A stretch of 64,000 bases of DNA from Salsipaludibacter sp963735045 (GTDB lineage: Bacteria > Actinomycetota > Nitriliruptoria > Nitriliruptorales > Nitriliruptoraceae), in NCBI GenBank assembly GCA_963735045.1, contig CAVTIZ010000003.1:744001-808000 (forward strand), in the 5' to 3' direction. The notes under the pieces are model-generated. The model saw only the letters and a program-made list of their open reading frames with translations. It searched no databases and was not told the DNA's origin. The translations under genes were made by a program, and so were the position numbers. Positions 8,291-16,889 of this stretch are shown here, one piece after another; within the stretch, counting starts at the first letter, position 1, and the number at the start of each line of letters is the position of its first letter.

Positions 8291-9046
8291 TCAGGCTCCG
8301 GCGCCCGAGGGGGCGGTCGTCGGGGTGTCGTCGTCGGAACTCGACGGGTGGAGACCGGTCGGCAACAGCAGGTCCTGCAGCCACCCGAACAGCCACTCCA
8401 CGGCCAGCACCAGCGCGGCCAGCAGCACCGCGCCGGTGAACACCGCGCCGTAGCCGTTCGCACCCACCGCGAAGCCGTCCACGACGTAGCGCCCCAGCCC
8501 TCCGCCGGAGGTGACGATCGCGGCGATCCCGACCGTGGCGAGCACCTGCACCAGCGAGATCCGCACGCCGGTGAGGACCACGGCGATTCCCAGGGGGAGC
8601 TCGACCTGGCGGAACACCTGGCCCTCGTCCATGCCCTGGCCTCGGGCGGCCTCGACCAGCGACTGGTCCACACCGGCGATGCCGGTGTAGGCGTTGGTGA
8701 AGATCGGCGGGATGGCCAGGGCCACCAGGGCGCCGATGACGGGCCAGAAGTCCGTGCCCAGACCGTTGCGACTGGCCATCAGCCAGAACACCACGATCAA
8801 CCCGAACGACGGGATCGCCCGCCCGATGTTGACCAGGGCGCTGGCGATGGCCTCGCCCTTCTTGTTGTGGGCCAACCACATCGCGGGCGGCAGCGCCAGG
8901 GCGGCGGCGATGCCGGTCGCCACGAACGTGGCCACGAGGTGCTCGACCAGGCGGTAGGGGATGCCCACGGGCTGGCTGAAGCTCCACCGGTCGGGCCGGG
9001 CCAGGAACTCCTGGACGAGCTGGAACAGCTCCTGCATCAGCCACAC
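8291..9046 (-). CDS. Osmolyte ABC transporter permease (OpuCB/OpuCD type), second subunit
   Basis: One of two integral membrane subunits that form the channel of the osmolyte importer. The 251-residue protein has about six membrane helices. The EAARGQGMDEGQVFRQVELP stretch is the cytoplasmic EAA loop that docks on the ATPase. The last 25 residues are a soluble Ser/Asp/Thr tail. The GTG at 9046 is used here; the ATG at 9037 is an equally possible start three codons in. It begins 46 bases after the other permease ends. It shares about the same fold with that protein, as expected for a heterodimer. Confidence 0.88.
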   Translation of the reverse strand: MWLMQELFQLVQEFLARPDRWSFSQPVGIPYRLVEHLVATFVATGIAAALALPPAMWLAHNKKGEAIASALVNIGRAIPSFGLIVVFWLMASRNGLGTDFWPVIGALVALAIPPIFTNAYTGIAGVDQSLVEAARGQGMDEGQVFRQVELPLGIAVVLTGVRISLVQVLATVGIAAIVTSGGGLGRYVVDGFAVGANGYGAVFTGAVLLAALVLAVEWLFGWLQDLLLPTGLHPSSSDDDTPTTAPSGAGA

Positions 9047-9092
9047 CCCCCCCGCACGATCGTGCCGAGTCGTCGGATGGTCGGACGGGTCG

Positions 9093-9773
9093 TCATGTCG
9101 TGCCCCGGCGGGTCCACGGGGTCAGGACCCGCTGCAGGCCCACCAGCGACAGGTCGAAGGCCACGGCCAGCACGACCGACAGGACCGTGCCGACCAGGAT
9201 CATCACCGGGAGCGGCGGCAGCAACCGGAACCCGGTCAGGATCAGGTCGCCGAGCCCGCCCAGGCCGATCAGGGCGGTCACGGTCACCAGCCCGATGACG
9301 GTGACGGTCGCCACCCGGACGCCGGCCATGATCACCGGGACCGCCAGGGGCAGGCGCACCTGCCACAGGATCTGGTTCTCGGTGTAGCCCTGGCCACGGG
9401 CGGCCTCGACCACCTCGGGGGGGATGCCGTCCAGGCCGATCAGGATGTTGCGCACCAGGATCAGCATGGTGTAGGTGGTCAGTGCGATGACCGCGGTGGT
9501 GGCCGTGAACCCGAAGAAGGGCACCAGCAACGCGAACGCGGCCAGTGACGGCACCGAGTACAGGATGCCGCCGACGGCCAGGATCGGGCCGGTCAGGGCT
9601 CGCCACCGCAGGGCCAGCAGCGCCAGTCCCAGCGACAGCACCATCCCGACCCCGACCGAGACCACCGTCAGCACCACGTGTTCGACCGTGGCGGCGCGGA
9701 TCAACGCGGTGTTGTCGCTGATCCAGCCCCAGTCGACCAGGGGTGTCTGGGCGAGCAGTTCAACGGCGGTCAC
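9093..9773 (-). CDS. Osmolyte ABC transporter permease, first subunit
   Basis: A 226-residue membrane protein of the same family as its neighbour, with the EAA-loop motif EAARGQGYTENQILWQVRLP. The GTG start at 9773 overlaps the ATPase stop in a GTGA, so the two are translationally coupled. An N-terminal segment precedes the first helix (VVLTVVSVGVGMVLSLGLAL). A longer frame into the ATPase gene is open but would overlap a well-supported coding region, so the coupled start is preferred. Confidence 0.88.
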   Translation of the reverse strand: MTAVELLAQTPLVDWGWISDNTALIRAATVEHVVLTVVSVGVGMVLSLGLALLALRWRALTGPILAVGGILYSVPSLAAFALLVPFFGFTATTAVIALTTYTMLILVRNILIGLDGIPPEVVEAARGQGYTENQILWQVRLPLAVPVIMAGVRVATVTVIGLVTVTALIGLGGLGDLILTGFRLLPPLPVMILVGTVLSVVLAVAFDLSLVGLQRVLTPWTRRGTT

Positions 9774-10873
9774 TGCAACAACTCCGCGGTGACCTGTTCG
9801 ACGAACAGCATGCCCCGGTAGGTCTCGCCGTCGGACACCACCGCGACGTTGTTGCGGGATGACACGATTGCGTCCAGCGCGGTCCGCAGGGAGTCCTCGG
9901 GATGGATCCAGACCCGGAAGTCGCGGGTGTCGAGGTCGCCGATGACGCCGTCGTCGCCCAGTTCCGAGGTCCACGTCCACCCGCGCAGGTACCCGTCGTC
10001 GGTCACCCCGACCCAGTTGGCGTCGTAGGAGTCGGCCGCGGCCCGGGCGGCCCCGACGTCCGCGCCGGCGTCGACGACCGGCCCGTCCTCCAGGTCGAGG
10101 TCGCACACGCGCAACAGGGACAGACGTCGCAGCGCGCGTTCCTCACCCAGGAAGTCGACCACGAAGTCGTCGGCGGGATCCGACAACAGTTCGGTCGGGG
10201 TCGCGTACTGGGCCAGCGTGCCCCCGACCTTCAGGACGGCGACCCGGTCACCCAGGGCGATCGCCTCGTCGATGTCGTGGGTGACGAACACGATGGTCTT
10301 GTGCAGTTCCTCCTGCAGGCCGAGCAACTGGTCCTGCAGGCGGCGCCGCACGATCGGGTCCACGGCGCCGAATGGCTCGTCCATCAACAGCACGGGGGGG
10401 TCGGCGGCCAGGGCCCGGGCGACCCCGACACGCTGTCGCTGGCCGCCCGACAGCTCCGACGGATAGCGCGTGAGCATGCCACGGTCGAGGTCCATGAGGT
10501 CCATCAGCTCACGCGCGCGGTCGGCCATGCGGTCGTCGTCCCAGCCCAACAGACGCGGGACCGTCACGACGTTGTCCTCGATGGTGCGATGCGGGAGCAG
10601 GCCGATCTGCTGGATGACGTAGCCGATGCCGCGGCGCAGCTCGTGGGCCGGGCGGGAGGTGACGTCGCTGCCGTCCACGGTGATGGTGCCCGAGGTGGGC
10701 TCGATGATGCGGTTGATCATCTTCAGCGTCGTGGTCTTGCCGCATCCGGACGGTCCCACCAGGGTGACGATCTCCCCCTCGGCGATCTCGAGGTCGAGGT
10801 CGTCGACCGCCGGGTCGTCGGTTCCGGCGTAGCGCTTGGTCACGCCGTCGAGCCGGATCATCACGTCGCGCAC
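9770..10873 (-). CDS. Osmolyte ABC transporter ATP-binding protein with CBS region (OpuCA type)
   Basis: ATPase that powers the importer. Of 367 residues, Walker A GPSGCGKT is at 40-47, the signature LSGGQRQRV at 141-149, and Walker B VLLMDEP at 161-167, followed by the THDIDEA switch region. The last 110 residues match the position of the CBS pair that senses ionic strength in OpuA/OpuC ATPases, although the sequence is diverged. The GTG at 10873 is chosen; an ATG lies four codons downstream. As first gene of the operon it probably carries the promoter in the 246-bp region shared with the divergent phospholipase D gene. Confidence 0.9.
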   Translation of the reverse strand: MRDVMIRLDGVTKRYAGTDDPAVDDLDLEIAEGEIVTLVGPSGCGKTTTLKMINRIIEPTSGTITVDGSDVTSRPAHELRRGIGYVIQQIGLLPHRTIEDNVVTVPRLLGWDDDRMADRARELMDLMDLDRGMLTRYPSELSGGQRQRVGVARALAADPPVLLMDEPFGAVDPIVRRRLQDQLLGLQEELHKTIVFVTHDIDEAIALGDRVAVLKVGGTLAQYATPTELLSDPADDFVVDFLGEERALRRLSLLRVCDLDLEDGPVVDAGADVGAARAAADSYDANWVGVTDDGYLRGWTWTSELGDDGVIGDLDTRDFRVWIHPEDSLRTALDAIVSSRNNVAVVSDGETYRGMLFVEQVTAELLQ

Positions 10874-11119
10874 GGTCGGCCTGTCACTGGTCGGTCATGG
10901 GAGGGCAGCGGTGGGACGCGGACGCGGCGGGGGCAGGTCACACACCCGGCAGGGAAGGCGTCGTCGGTGGCACCAGGATCGACCGGGATCGAGTGGGGGG
11001 CCGTCGGACGGACGGATCCATCCTAGGCCACCACGGCCGCTACGGTCGGGACCGGCCGGCCGGGTGGCGACCATTCCCGGCCATCGTCGGCCGCACCGGT
11101 GCAGGGAAAGGGTTCCCAC

Positions 11120-12286
11120 ATGTCCAGCCACCACCCGGACACGGTCATCCGTCGTCTGGAGACCATCCTCGGCCAGCAGATGCTGCCGGGGCACACCATC
11201 ACCCGCCTCCGCAACGGCGACCAGATCTTCCCGGCGATGGTCCGCTCGATGCGGGCGGCCGAACGCTCCATCGACCTGTTGACCTTCGTGTACTGGACCG
11301 GGACGCCGGCCAAGGTGATCGGCAAGACGCTGGAGTCCAAGGCCCGCGAGGGCCTGCGGGTCCGCATCATCCTGGACGTCTTCGGGGCCGCACGCATCGA
11401 CCGTGACCTGGTCAAGTCCCTCGAGGACGCCGGGGTCCAGCTGCACTGGTTCCGCCCCCCGATCGGCGAGCCGACGGACCTTGCGGGGATCGGCAAGCGC
11501 ACCCACCGCAAGATCTGCGTCATCGACGAGACCGAGGCCTACGTCGGTGGCGTGGGCATCGCCGAGGAGTGGGACGGCGACGCCCGCAGCCCCGAGGAGT
11601 GGCGCGACGACCACTTCCACGTGACCGGGCCCGCGGTGGCCACCATCCGCGCCGGGTTCATCGACGACTGGGCCACCAGTGGGCAACCGCTGGTCACCCA
11701 CCACGACGTCTTCCCGTCCCAGGAGGGCGACGGTGACGCCCGGGCCATGGTGATCCTGGGTGAGTCCGAGATCGGTGACTCGGCCGTCGCACTGGTCAAG
11801 CGGGCGCTGCTGGAGATCGCCATGGACCGGATCCGGCTCACCACGGCCTACTTCTCGCCCAACGAGGAGATGGCCGGGTGGCTGTGCGAGGCCGCGAGAC
11901 GCGGCGTGGACGTCCAGGTGATGTTCCCGGGCACCCACATCGACAAGCGCCTGCCCCAGGCCAACGGCGAGCGCGCGTACCCCGACCTGCTCGAGGCCGG
12001 CGTGACACTGTGGTCCTACGAGAAGACGATGTTGCACGCCAAGATCCTGACCATCGACGGGGTCCTGGCCGACGTGGGGTCGTCCAACTACAACGACCGG
12101 TCGATCCAGCACGACGAGGAGATCGACCTGATCGCGTGGGACCCGGCCCTGGTGGAGATCCTCGACCAGGACTTCGAGGCCGATCGGGTCAACTGCATCG
12201 AGGTCGACGGGGAGTGGTTGGAGGAGCGGTCGACGATGGAGAAGGTCCAGGCGACGGCCTCCGGCCTGATCGACGGGTTCATCTGA
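11120..12286 (+). CDS. Phospholipase D family protein, cardiolipin synthase-like
   Basis: Probable phosphatidyltransferase making cardiolipin-type phospholipids, judged from the family. The 388-residue product holds two HKD motifs: HRKICVID from about residue 129 and HAKILTID from about residue 306, the second followed by GSSNYNDRS, typical of cardiolipin synthases. There is no N-terminal pair of membrane helices, unlike ClsA, so it resembles the soluble ClsB/C-type branch. AAAGGG lies nine bases before the ATG at 11120. An upstream GTG at 11099 would place this ribosome binding site inside the gene and is rejected. Confidence 0.9.
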   Translation: MSSHHPDTVIRRLETILGQQMLPGHTITRLRNGDQIFPAMVRSMRAAERSIDLLTFVYWTGTPAKVIGKTLESKAREGLRVRIILDVFGAARIDRDLVKSLEDAGVQLHWFRPPIGEPTDLAGIGKRTHRKICVIDETEAYVGGVGIAEEWDGDARSPEEWRDDHFHVTGPAVATIRAGFIDDWATSGQPLVTHHDVFPSQEGDGDARAMVILGESEIGDSAVALVKRALLEIAMDRIRLTTAYFSPNEEMAGWLCEAARRGVDVQVMFPGTHIDKRLPQANGERAYPDLLEAGVTLWSYEKTMLHAKILTIDGVLADVGSSNYNDRSIQHDEEIDLIAWDPALVEILDQDFEADRVNCIEVDGEWLEERSTMEKVQATASGLIDGFI

Positions 12287-12307
12287 GCCGGATCCGGCCG
12301 GGTCGCC

Positions 12308-12745
12308 TCAGGCGTCCAGCCCCGCGGGCCCGGTGGGAGGTCCGGACGAGGCCGTCGGACGGGTCGCGGTGGCGGCCCATGCGTCGGGCACCGGTCCCTC
12401 CATCACCTGGGCGATCCAGCCGTCGCGCACGACCAGGCCCGGGGCCGTCGGCGCGGGACCGGGCCGGCGCACGGCCACCAGGACCCGGTCGTTGACCAGC
12501 GGTGCCACCAGCGTGAGGTGGCCGTCGGGGCGCCCCAGCGCGGCCCGGTCCAGCAGCGTCGGCGGGACGTCGGCCAGTTCGGCCACGCGCTGCACGTCGG
12601 CCATGGTGACCGGGACGGGGCGCAGGCCGCTGGCGACCAGGAAGTGGTCCCACACCTGGTCGGGTGCGGCATCGGACACGACGGCACGGAGGCGGGGCCA
12701 CAGGGCCACCACCCCCACCGCGACGGCAGCGAGGAGGGCAATCAT
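12308..12745 (-). CDS. Hypothetical membrane-anchored protein
   Basis: A 145-residue product with an N-terminal hydrophobic segment (IALLAAVAVGVVALW) and then a soluble domain of mostly short strands. The last 30 residues are rich in Ala, Pro, Thr and Gly. No family is recognised. A GTG at 12784 would add 13 residues, but the ATG at 12745 puts the membrane anchor at the N-terminus. It is convergent with the phospholipase D gene and lies 92 bases downstream of hrpB on the same strand. Confidence 0.6.
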   Translation of the reverse strand: MIALLAAVAVGVVALWPRLRAVVSDAAPDQVWDHFLVASGLRPVPVTMADVQRVAELADVPPTLLDRAALGRPDGHLTLVAPLVNDRVLVAVRRPGPAPTAPGLVVRDGWIAQVMEGPVPDAWAATATRPTASSGPPTGPAGLDA

Positions 12746-12837
12746 GGTGGCAGGGTGCCCGACCGGGTCGGCCGTGCCAACCAACCGCCGCGGCCGGCCC
12801 CGCCCACGGCAGTCGACGACCCACTCGTCGTGGGTGG

Positions 12838-15279
12838 TCAGCGACGCCGGGTCCGACGGGTCGGGGTCGCGGTCAGGGGATCCTCGGGCCAGGGATGCTT
12901 GGGGTAGCGACCCCGCATGTCGGCGCGGACACCGGCGTAGCCGCCGGCCCAGAAGGTGGCCAGGTCACGGGTGATCTGCAGCGGGCGCCCGGCCGGCGAC
13001 TCCATCACCACCACCACGGGCTCACCCGCGACCTGCGGCGCCCGGTCGGTGCCGAACATCTCCTGGAGCTTGACGTGGATCGCCGGCCCGCGCGGGTCGT
13101 CGTAGTCGATGGCCACCCGTCGGCCCGAGGGGACGCCCACGTGGGTCGGGGCCTCGCGGTCCACCAGCGCCAGGCCGTCCCGCCCGAGACGATGGTCCAG
13201 CGCGGCCCGCAGGGGGACGCCGGCCAGGTCCGCGCGACCGCGGGCCGAGCCCAGGAACGGCACCAACCACACCTCGAGGTCGGCCAGCAGGGTGGCATCG
13301 TCCATCCCCGGCAGGTCCGACGCGCCAGGCGCGCCCGAGGCGGCCACGTGCACCGCCCGACGACACCGTTGTCGCAGCTCGGGTGTCCAGGGCAACAGGT
13401 CCAGGCCGCGGTGGCGAACGCCCGCCACCAGGGCCTCATGGCGTTGGTGGGTCGGCACCCGCGCCGGGACCTGGCCGACCACCACCGCGCCCAGTCGGGT
13501 CGTGGTCGTGGCGACCACGTCGTCCCGGTCGGGGTCCCAGCGCGCCTCCGTGACGTGCTCGAGCCGATCATCGAGCAGCGCGAGCAGTTCGCCACGCGCG
13601 ACCGGGGTCCCCAACCGGATGCGTCCGTCGGTGCCGCGGTCGTCGACGTCCAGGGCCACCACCATGTCCGCGGCGGCCAACGGGTCGTGGTCGCGCACGA
13701 ACGCCCCGCGCCCGCTGGTCAGCGTGAACCGACCGCGGCGACGGGCGACCCCGATCCGCCGCGGGAACCCGGCTGCCAGCAGTGCGCCCAGGGACACGTC
13801 GGCATCCGTGGTGTCGACGCCACGCACGCTGCGGCGCAGGCGTGCGGCCTCACGGTGCCACCGGCGCCAGCGCTGGCCACCACCTCCGAGCAGGTCGAGT
13901 CGGGTCGCGAGGTCGGCGTCCCGGCGGTCGCTGGGGTCGCCCTCCGACAGCACGGCCACGGCCAGCGCCGCGTCGTCGAGACGTCCGTGCCGCGCTGCCA
14001 GCACCAGGACGTGGGCCAGCCGCGGGTCGGTCGGCATGCGCACCAGGCGCCGTCCGTGGTCGGTGATGCGACCCCCGTCGGGTTCGTCGGGGTCGACCAG
14101 GGCGCCCAGGTCGACGAGGGTCCGCCTGGCCCCGGCCCAGGCTGACGGATCCGGGGGGTCGAGCAGGACCAGTTCGTCGACCTCTGCCCCCCAGTTCGCG
14201 ACCTGCAGGGCCATGCCGGTGAGGTCGGTGGTGGCGATCGACGGCAGGGGGTGGTCGTCGCGTGGCGCGCTGGCGGCGTACAGCCGCCAGCAGTGGCCGG
14301 CCCGCACCCGCCCGGCGCGCCCGGTCCGCTGCTCCTCCGAAGCCCGAGAGGTCGCGATGGTCACCAACCGGGTCAACCCCGTGGCCGGGTGCACCTGCGG
14401 GCGCCGCACCAGTCCGGAGTCCACGACCGCGGTGACGTCGGGCACGGTCAGGGAGGACTCGGCCACGTCCGTGGCCACGATCACGCGACGTCGCCCGGGC
14501 GTGGTCGGACGCAGGACGGCGTCCTGGTCGCGTGAGGACATCGAGCCGTGCAGGGCGAGCACCTCGCCGCGCGACGGCGTGTCGATGGCCGCGACGGCCT
14601 GGCGGATCTCGCGCATCCCCGGTACGAACACCAGCACGTTGCCGTCGGTCTCGGCCAGGGCCCGGGCCACCGCGTCGGCCACCGCCGGGGCGAGGTCGCC
14701 TCGTGACGGGCGCGGCAGGTGGGTGGCGGCGACCGGGAAGCGTCGTCCGGGGGCGGCCACGGTGGTGGCGTCGGGCAGCGCGGCTCGCAGCCGCTGCTGG
14801 TCGAGGGTCGCCGACATGACCACGATCCACAGGTCGTCGCGCAGTGCCTGCACCTCGCGGGTGAAGGCCAGCGCGAGGTCGGCGTCCAGCGAGCGCTCGT
14901 GGAACTCGTCGAGGACCACGGCCCCGACACCGTCGAGCCCGGGGTCGCGCTGGAGCCGGTTGACCAGCACGCCCTCGGTGACGACTTCGATCCGGGTGGC
15001 GCGCGACGTGCGGCGGTCGTCGCGGGTGGTGACCCCGACCAGGTCACCGACGTCGCCGCCGGCCTCCGCGGCCATGCGGCCGGCGGCGGCGCGCGCGGCC
15101 ACGCGCCGTGGCTCCAGCACCACGACGCGTCCGGCGACCTCGTCGAGCAGCCGAGGTGGCACGCGCGTGGTCTTGCCGGCTCCCGGTGGGGCCTCGACGA
15201 TCACCGTCGGACCGGCCGCGGCGACGTCGTCGAGGACGGCGTCGATCGGCAGGGCGAGTCGTGGCGGCGTGGCGGGCAT
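12838..15279 (-). CDS. hrpB: ATP-dependent RNA helicase of the HrpB type
   Basis: DExH-box helicase of the DEAH/HrpA-HrpB group. The 813-residue length matches HrpB (about 800-840) and is much shorter than HrpA. Walker A PPGAGKT is at residues 31-37, the DEFH box at 124-127, and SAT (VMSATLD) near 152. Motif IV-VI features include RVIVATDVAESSLTVPDV and EEQRTGRAGRVR. The HrpB-specific C-terminal domain ends with MRGRYPKHPWPEDP, a hallmark of the family. HrpB's cellular role is not settled in general. The gene stands alone with short gaps on both sides. Confidence 0.93.
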   Translation of the reverse strand: MPATPPRLALPIDAVLDDVAAAGPTVIVEAPPGAGKTTRVPPRLLDEVAGRVVVLEPRRVAARAAAGRMAAEAGGDVGDLVGVTTRDDRRTSRATRIEVVTEGVLVNRLQRDPGLDGVGAVVLDEFHERSLDADLALAFTREVQALRDDLWIVVMSATLDQQRLRAALPDATTVAAPGRRFPVAATHLPRPSRGDLAPAVADAVARALAETDGNVLVFVPGMREIRQAVAAIDTPSRGEVLALHGSMSSRDQDAVLRPTTPGRRRVIVATDVAESSLTVPDVTAVVDSGLVRRPQVHPATGLTRLVTIATSRASEEQRTGRAGRVRAGHCWRLYAASAPRDDHPLPSIATTDLTGMALQVANWGAEVDELVLLDPPDPSAWAGARRTLVDLGALVDPDEPDGGRITDHGRRLVRMPTDPRLAHVLVLAARHGRLDDAALAVAVLSEGDPSDRRDADLATRLDLLGGGGQRWRRWHREAARLRRSVRGVDTTDADVSLGALLAAGFPRRIGVARRRGRFTLTSGRGAFVRDHDPLAAADMVVALDVDDRGTDGRIRLGTPVARGELLALLDDRLEHVTEARWDPDRDDVVATTTTRLGAVVVGQVPARVPTHQRHEALVAGVRHRGLDLLPWTPELRQRCRRAVHVAASGAPGASDLPGMDDATLLADLEVWLVPFLGSARGRADLAGVPLRAALDHRLGRDGLALVDREAPTHVGVPSGRRVAIDYDDPRGPAIHVKLQEMFGTDRAPQVAGEPVVVVMESPAGRPLQITRDLATFWAGGYAGVRADMRGRYPKHPWPEDPLTATPTRRTRRR

Positions 15280-15369
15280 GGGTGCAGGTTGCCGTCCCGG
15301 GGACGCAGCCGCAGCGGCGGCGGCCGGCCCGGCGGGTGCGAGCGAGGTCGGGGAGGCCTCCGGCCGTGG

Positions 15370-16566
15370 TCAGGCGGGTGCGGTGACCAGCCCGGCCCCG
15401 CCGTCCAGGAAGGACAGGCCGGGCAGTGTGCGTGCCGTGCCGACCAACCGGTCGGCCAGCAGCGAGGGATCCACGATCCCGACGTCCTCCAACAGCCGCT
15501 GTGCCCACAGGGCCGCGACCCCGGCCACGTGCGGCGTGGCCATCGAGGTGCCGCTGAGGCTGCGCAGGCCCCCGCCGGTCCGGGCGGACACGACGTCCAC
15601 CCCGGGTCCCGACAGCATCGCCCCGGTGTTGGAGAACGGTGCCACCGTGAACGGCCCGTCCGGGCCGGCGTCGTCGGACCGGCCAACGGCGGCGACCGAC
15701 ACGACACCCTGGGACGCCGCGGGCGGTGCGACGTCGATGGTGTAGGCCGTGGCCTGGTCGCGACGGCTCTCGTTGCCGGCGGCCGCGACCAGGATCCCGG
15801 AGGACCCGAACCGGAACTGCGCCCGGACGTAGGCCGCGAGGGCCTCGAGCAACCGCAGGTTGTCGCGATAGGCCGCGAGCGCCCGGGAGGTCGCCGCCTC
15901 GACCGGCAGTCCCGACTGCACCTGCTGGGCGACGAACCCGGGGAAGTCGATGCCCAGCGACATGGACGTGACCGCCGCACCCTCGTCCACGGCCCACTGG
16001 ACCGCGTCGGCGATGACGTCCGTGCCACCCCCGCCCGGGCCGAGCACCTTGCCGGCCAGCAGCCGCGGGACCTGCGTGGCCACGCCGATGCGCGTGCCGT
16101 CGACCTCGCGCCCGCACACCGTGCCGGCACAGTGCGTGCCGTGGCCGTGGTCGTCACCGTTGCCCCCGCCGGTGAAGTCGCGCTCGACCACCTCGATGCC
16201 GTCGAAGGCGGGGTGGTCGGCATCGATGCCGGTGTCCAGCACGGCGACGGTGACCCCGGCGCCGCCCAGCGACGAGACGTCGGCCCGCACCGCGCGCACC
16301 CCCCAGGTCACGTCGTCGGCGTCGGCGCCGGGCTCGACGTCGTGGGCGTCCACCGGTTCGACCAGGTGCAGTGGCATGCGTTCGGCCACCAGCCGCCCGG
16401 GTCGCCGTCGATGGTCGGCCGCCTCGTCGTCGGACAGCGTGGCGTGGAACACCTCCATGTCGGCGCGACCCGTCCGACCGGGCTCGTCGTCACGCGTGTC
16501 GACGCCCTCGATCCGATCGAGCAGGTCGGGGTCCAGGTCCAGCACGACCCAGGAGTTGTCGGCCAC
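15370..16566 (-). CDS. Subtilisin-like serine protease (S8) without a signal peptide
   Basis: With the GTG at 16566 (GAGG five bases upstream) the product is 398 residues. The catalytic triad is complete: Asp111 in AVLDTGID, His142 in HGHGTHCAGT and Ser341 in GTSMATPHVAG, with the oxyanion Asn265 in AAAGNES. Residues 1-95 resemble an I9-type pro-region or a small N-terminal domain. There is no signal peptide or anchor, so it may be cytoplasmic or leave by an unknown route. About 45 extra residues (210-255, helix-rich) lie before the Asn motif. The frame stays open upstream through a tandem-repeat block, but that extension is rejected as noncoding. Confidence 0.88.
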   Translation of the reverse strand: MADNSWVVLDLDPDLLDRIEGVDTRDDEPGRTGRADMEVFHATLSDDEAADHRRRPGRLVAERMPLHLVEPVDAHDVEPGADADDVTWGVRAVRADVSSLGGAGVTVAVLDTGIDADHPAFDGIEVVERDFTGGGNGDDHGHGTHCAGTVCGREVDGTRIGVATQVPRLLAGKVLGPGGGGTDVIADAVQWAVDEGAAVTSMSLGIDFPGFVAQQVQSGLPVEAATSRALAAYRDNLRLLEALAAYVRAQFRFGSSGILVAAAGNESRRDQATAYTIDVAPPAASQGVVSVAAVGRSDDAGPDGPFTVAPFSNTGAMLSGPGVDVVSARTGGGLRSLSGTSMATPHVAGVAALWAQRLLEDVGIVDPSLLADRLVGTARTLPGLSFLDGGAGLVTAPA

Positions 16567-16671
16567 GGACGCCTCGATGGTGGGGGACGGCGGTGCTCCC
16601 CAGCATGCCGCGACCCTGCGACCGCCCACCCCGTCCGACCGCCGGGGCCTCCTCCGCCCGCTCTCCCGCCT

Positions 16672-16847
16672 GGCGTGAGGGCCACGGCCGGGATACCGGC
16701 CGGATCGCTCCCGATGGCGTGAGGGCCACGGCCGGGATACCGGCCGGATCGCTCCCGATGGCGTGAGGGCCACGGCCGGGATACCGGCCGGATCGCTCCC
16801 GATGGCGTGAGGGCCACGGCCGGGATACCGGCCGGATCGCACCCGAT
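16672..16847. repeat. Four tandem copies of a 44-bp palindromic unit
   Basis: Units start at 16672, 16716, 16760 and 16804, each 44 bp and nearly identical (the last has one change, CGCACCC for CGCTCCC). Each contains the hairpin CGGCCGG-GATA-CCGGCCG, flanked by GTGAG on the left and CTCCC on the right. The block lies between the protease start and the ABC exporter stop, both on the minus strand. A related single element occurs at 42661-42698. It looks like a REP/BIME-type dispersed palindrome that has amplified locally. Confidence 0.85.
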
Positions 16848-16889
16848 GGCGGGGGGGTCCGGGCGGGGCGTGGGGGGGCGGTGGGTGGG
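16848..16889 (+). other. G-rich tract with G-quadruplex potential
   Basis: Between the last 44-bp repeat and the ABC exporter stop codon, the plus strand holds at least five G-runs of three to seven bases with short loops. On the minus strand this is a C-rich 3' region of the exporter transcript. The G-quadruplex idea is inferred from run spacing only. Confidence 0.4.

Noticed and set aside
16570..16842. N-terminal extension of the subtilisin-like protease through the 44-bp repeats
   Set aside because: The extension would be a repeated RSGRYPGRGPHAIG-type peptide with no homology, and a GAGG-preceded GTG exists at 16566.
16672..16847. CRISPR array
   Set aside because: Units are contiguous and near-identical, with no unique spacers and no cas genes nearby.
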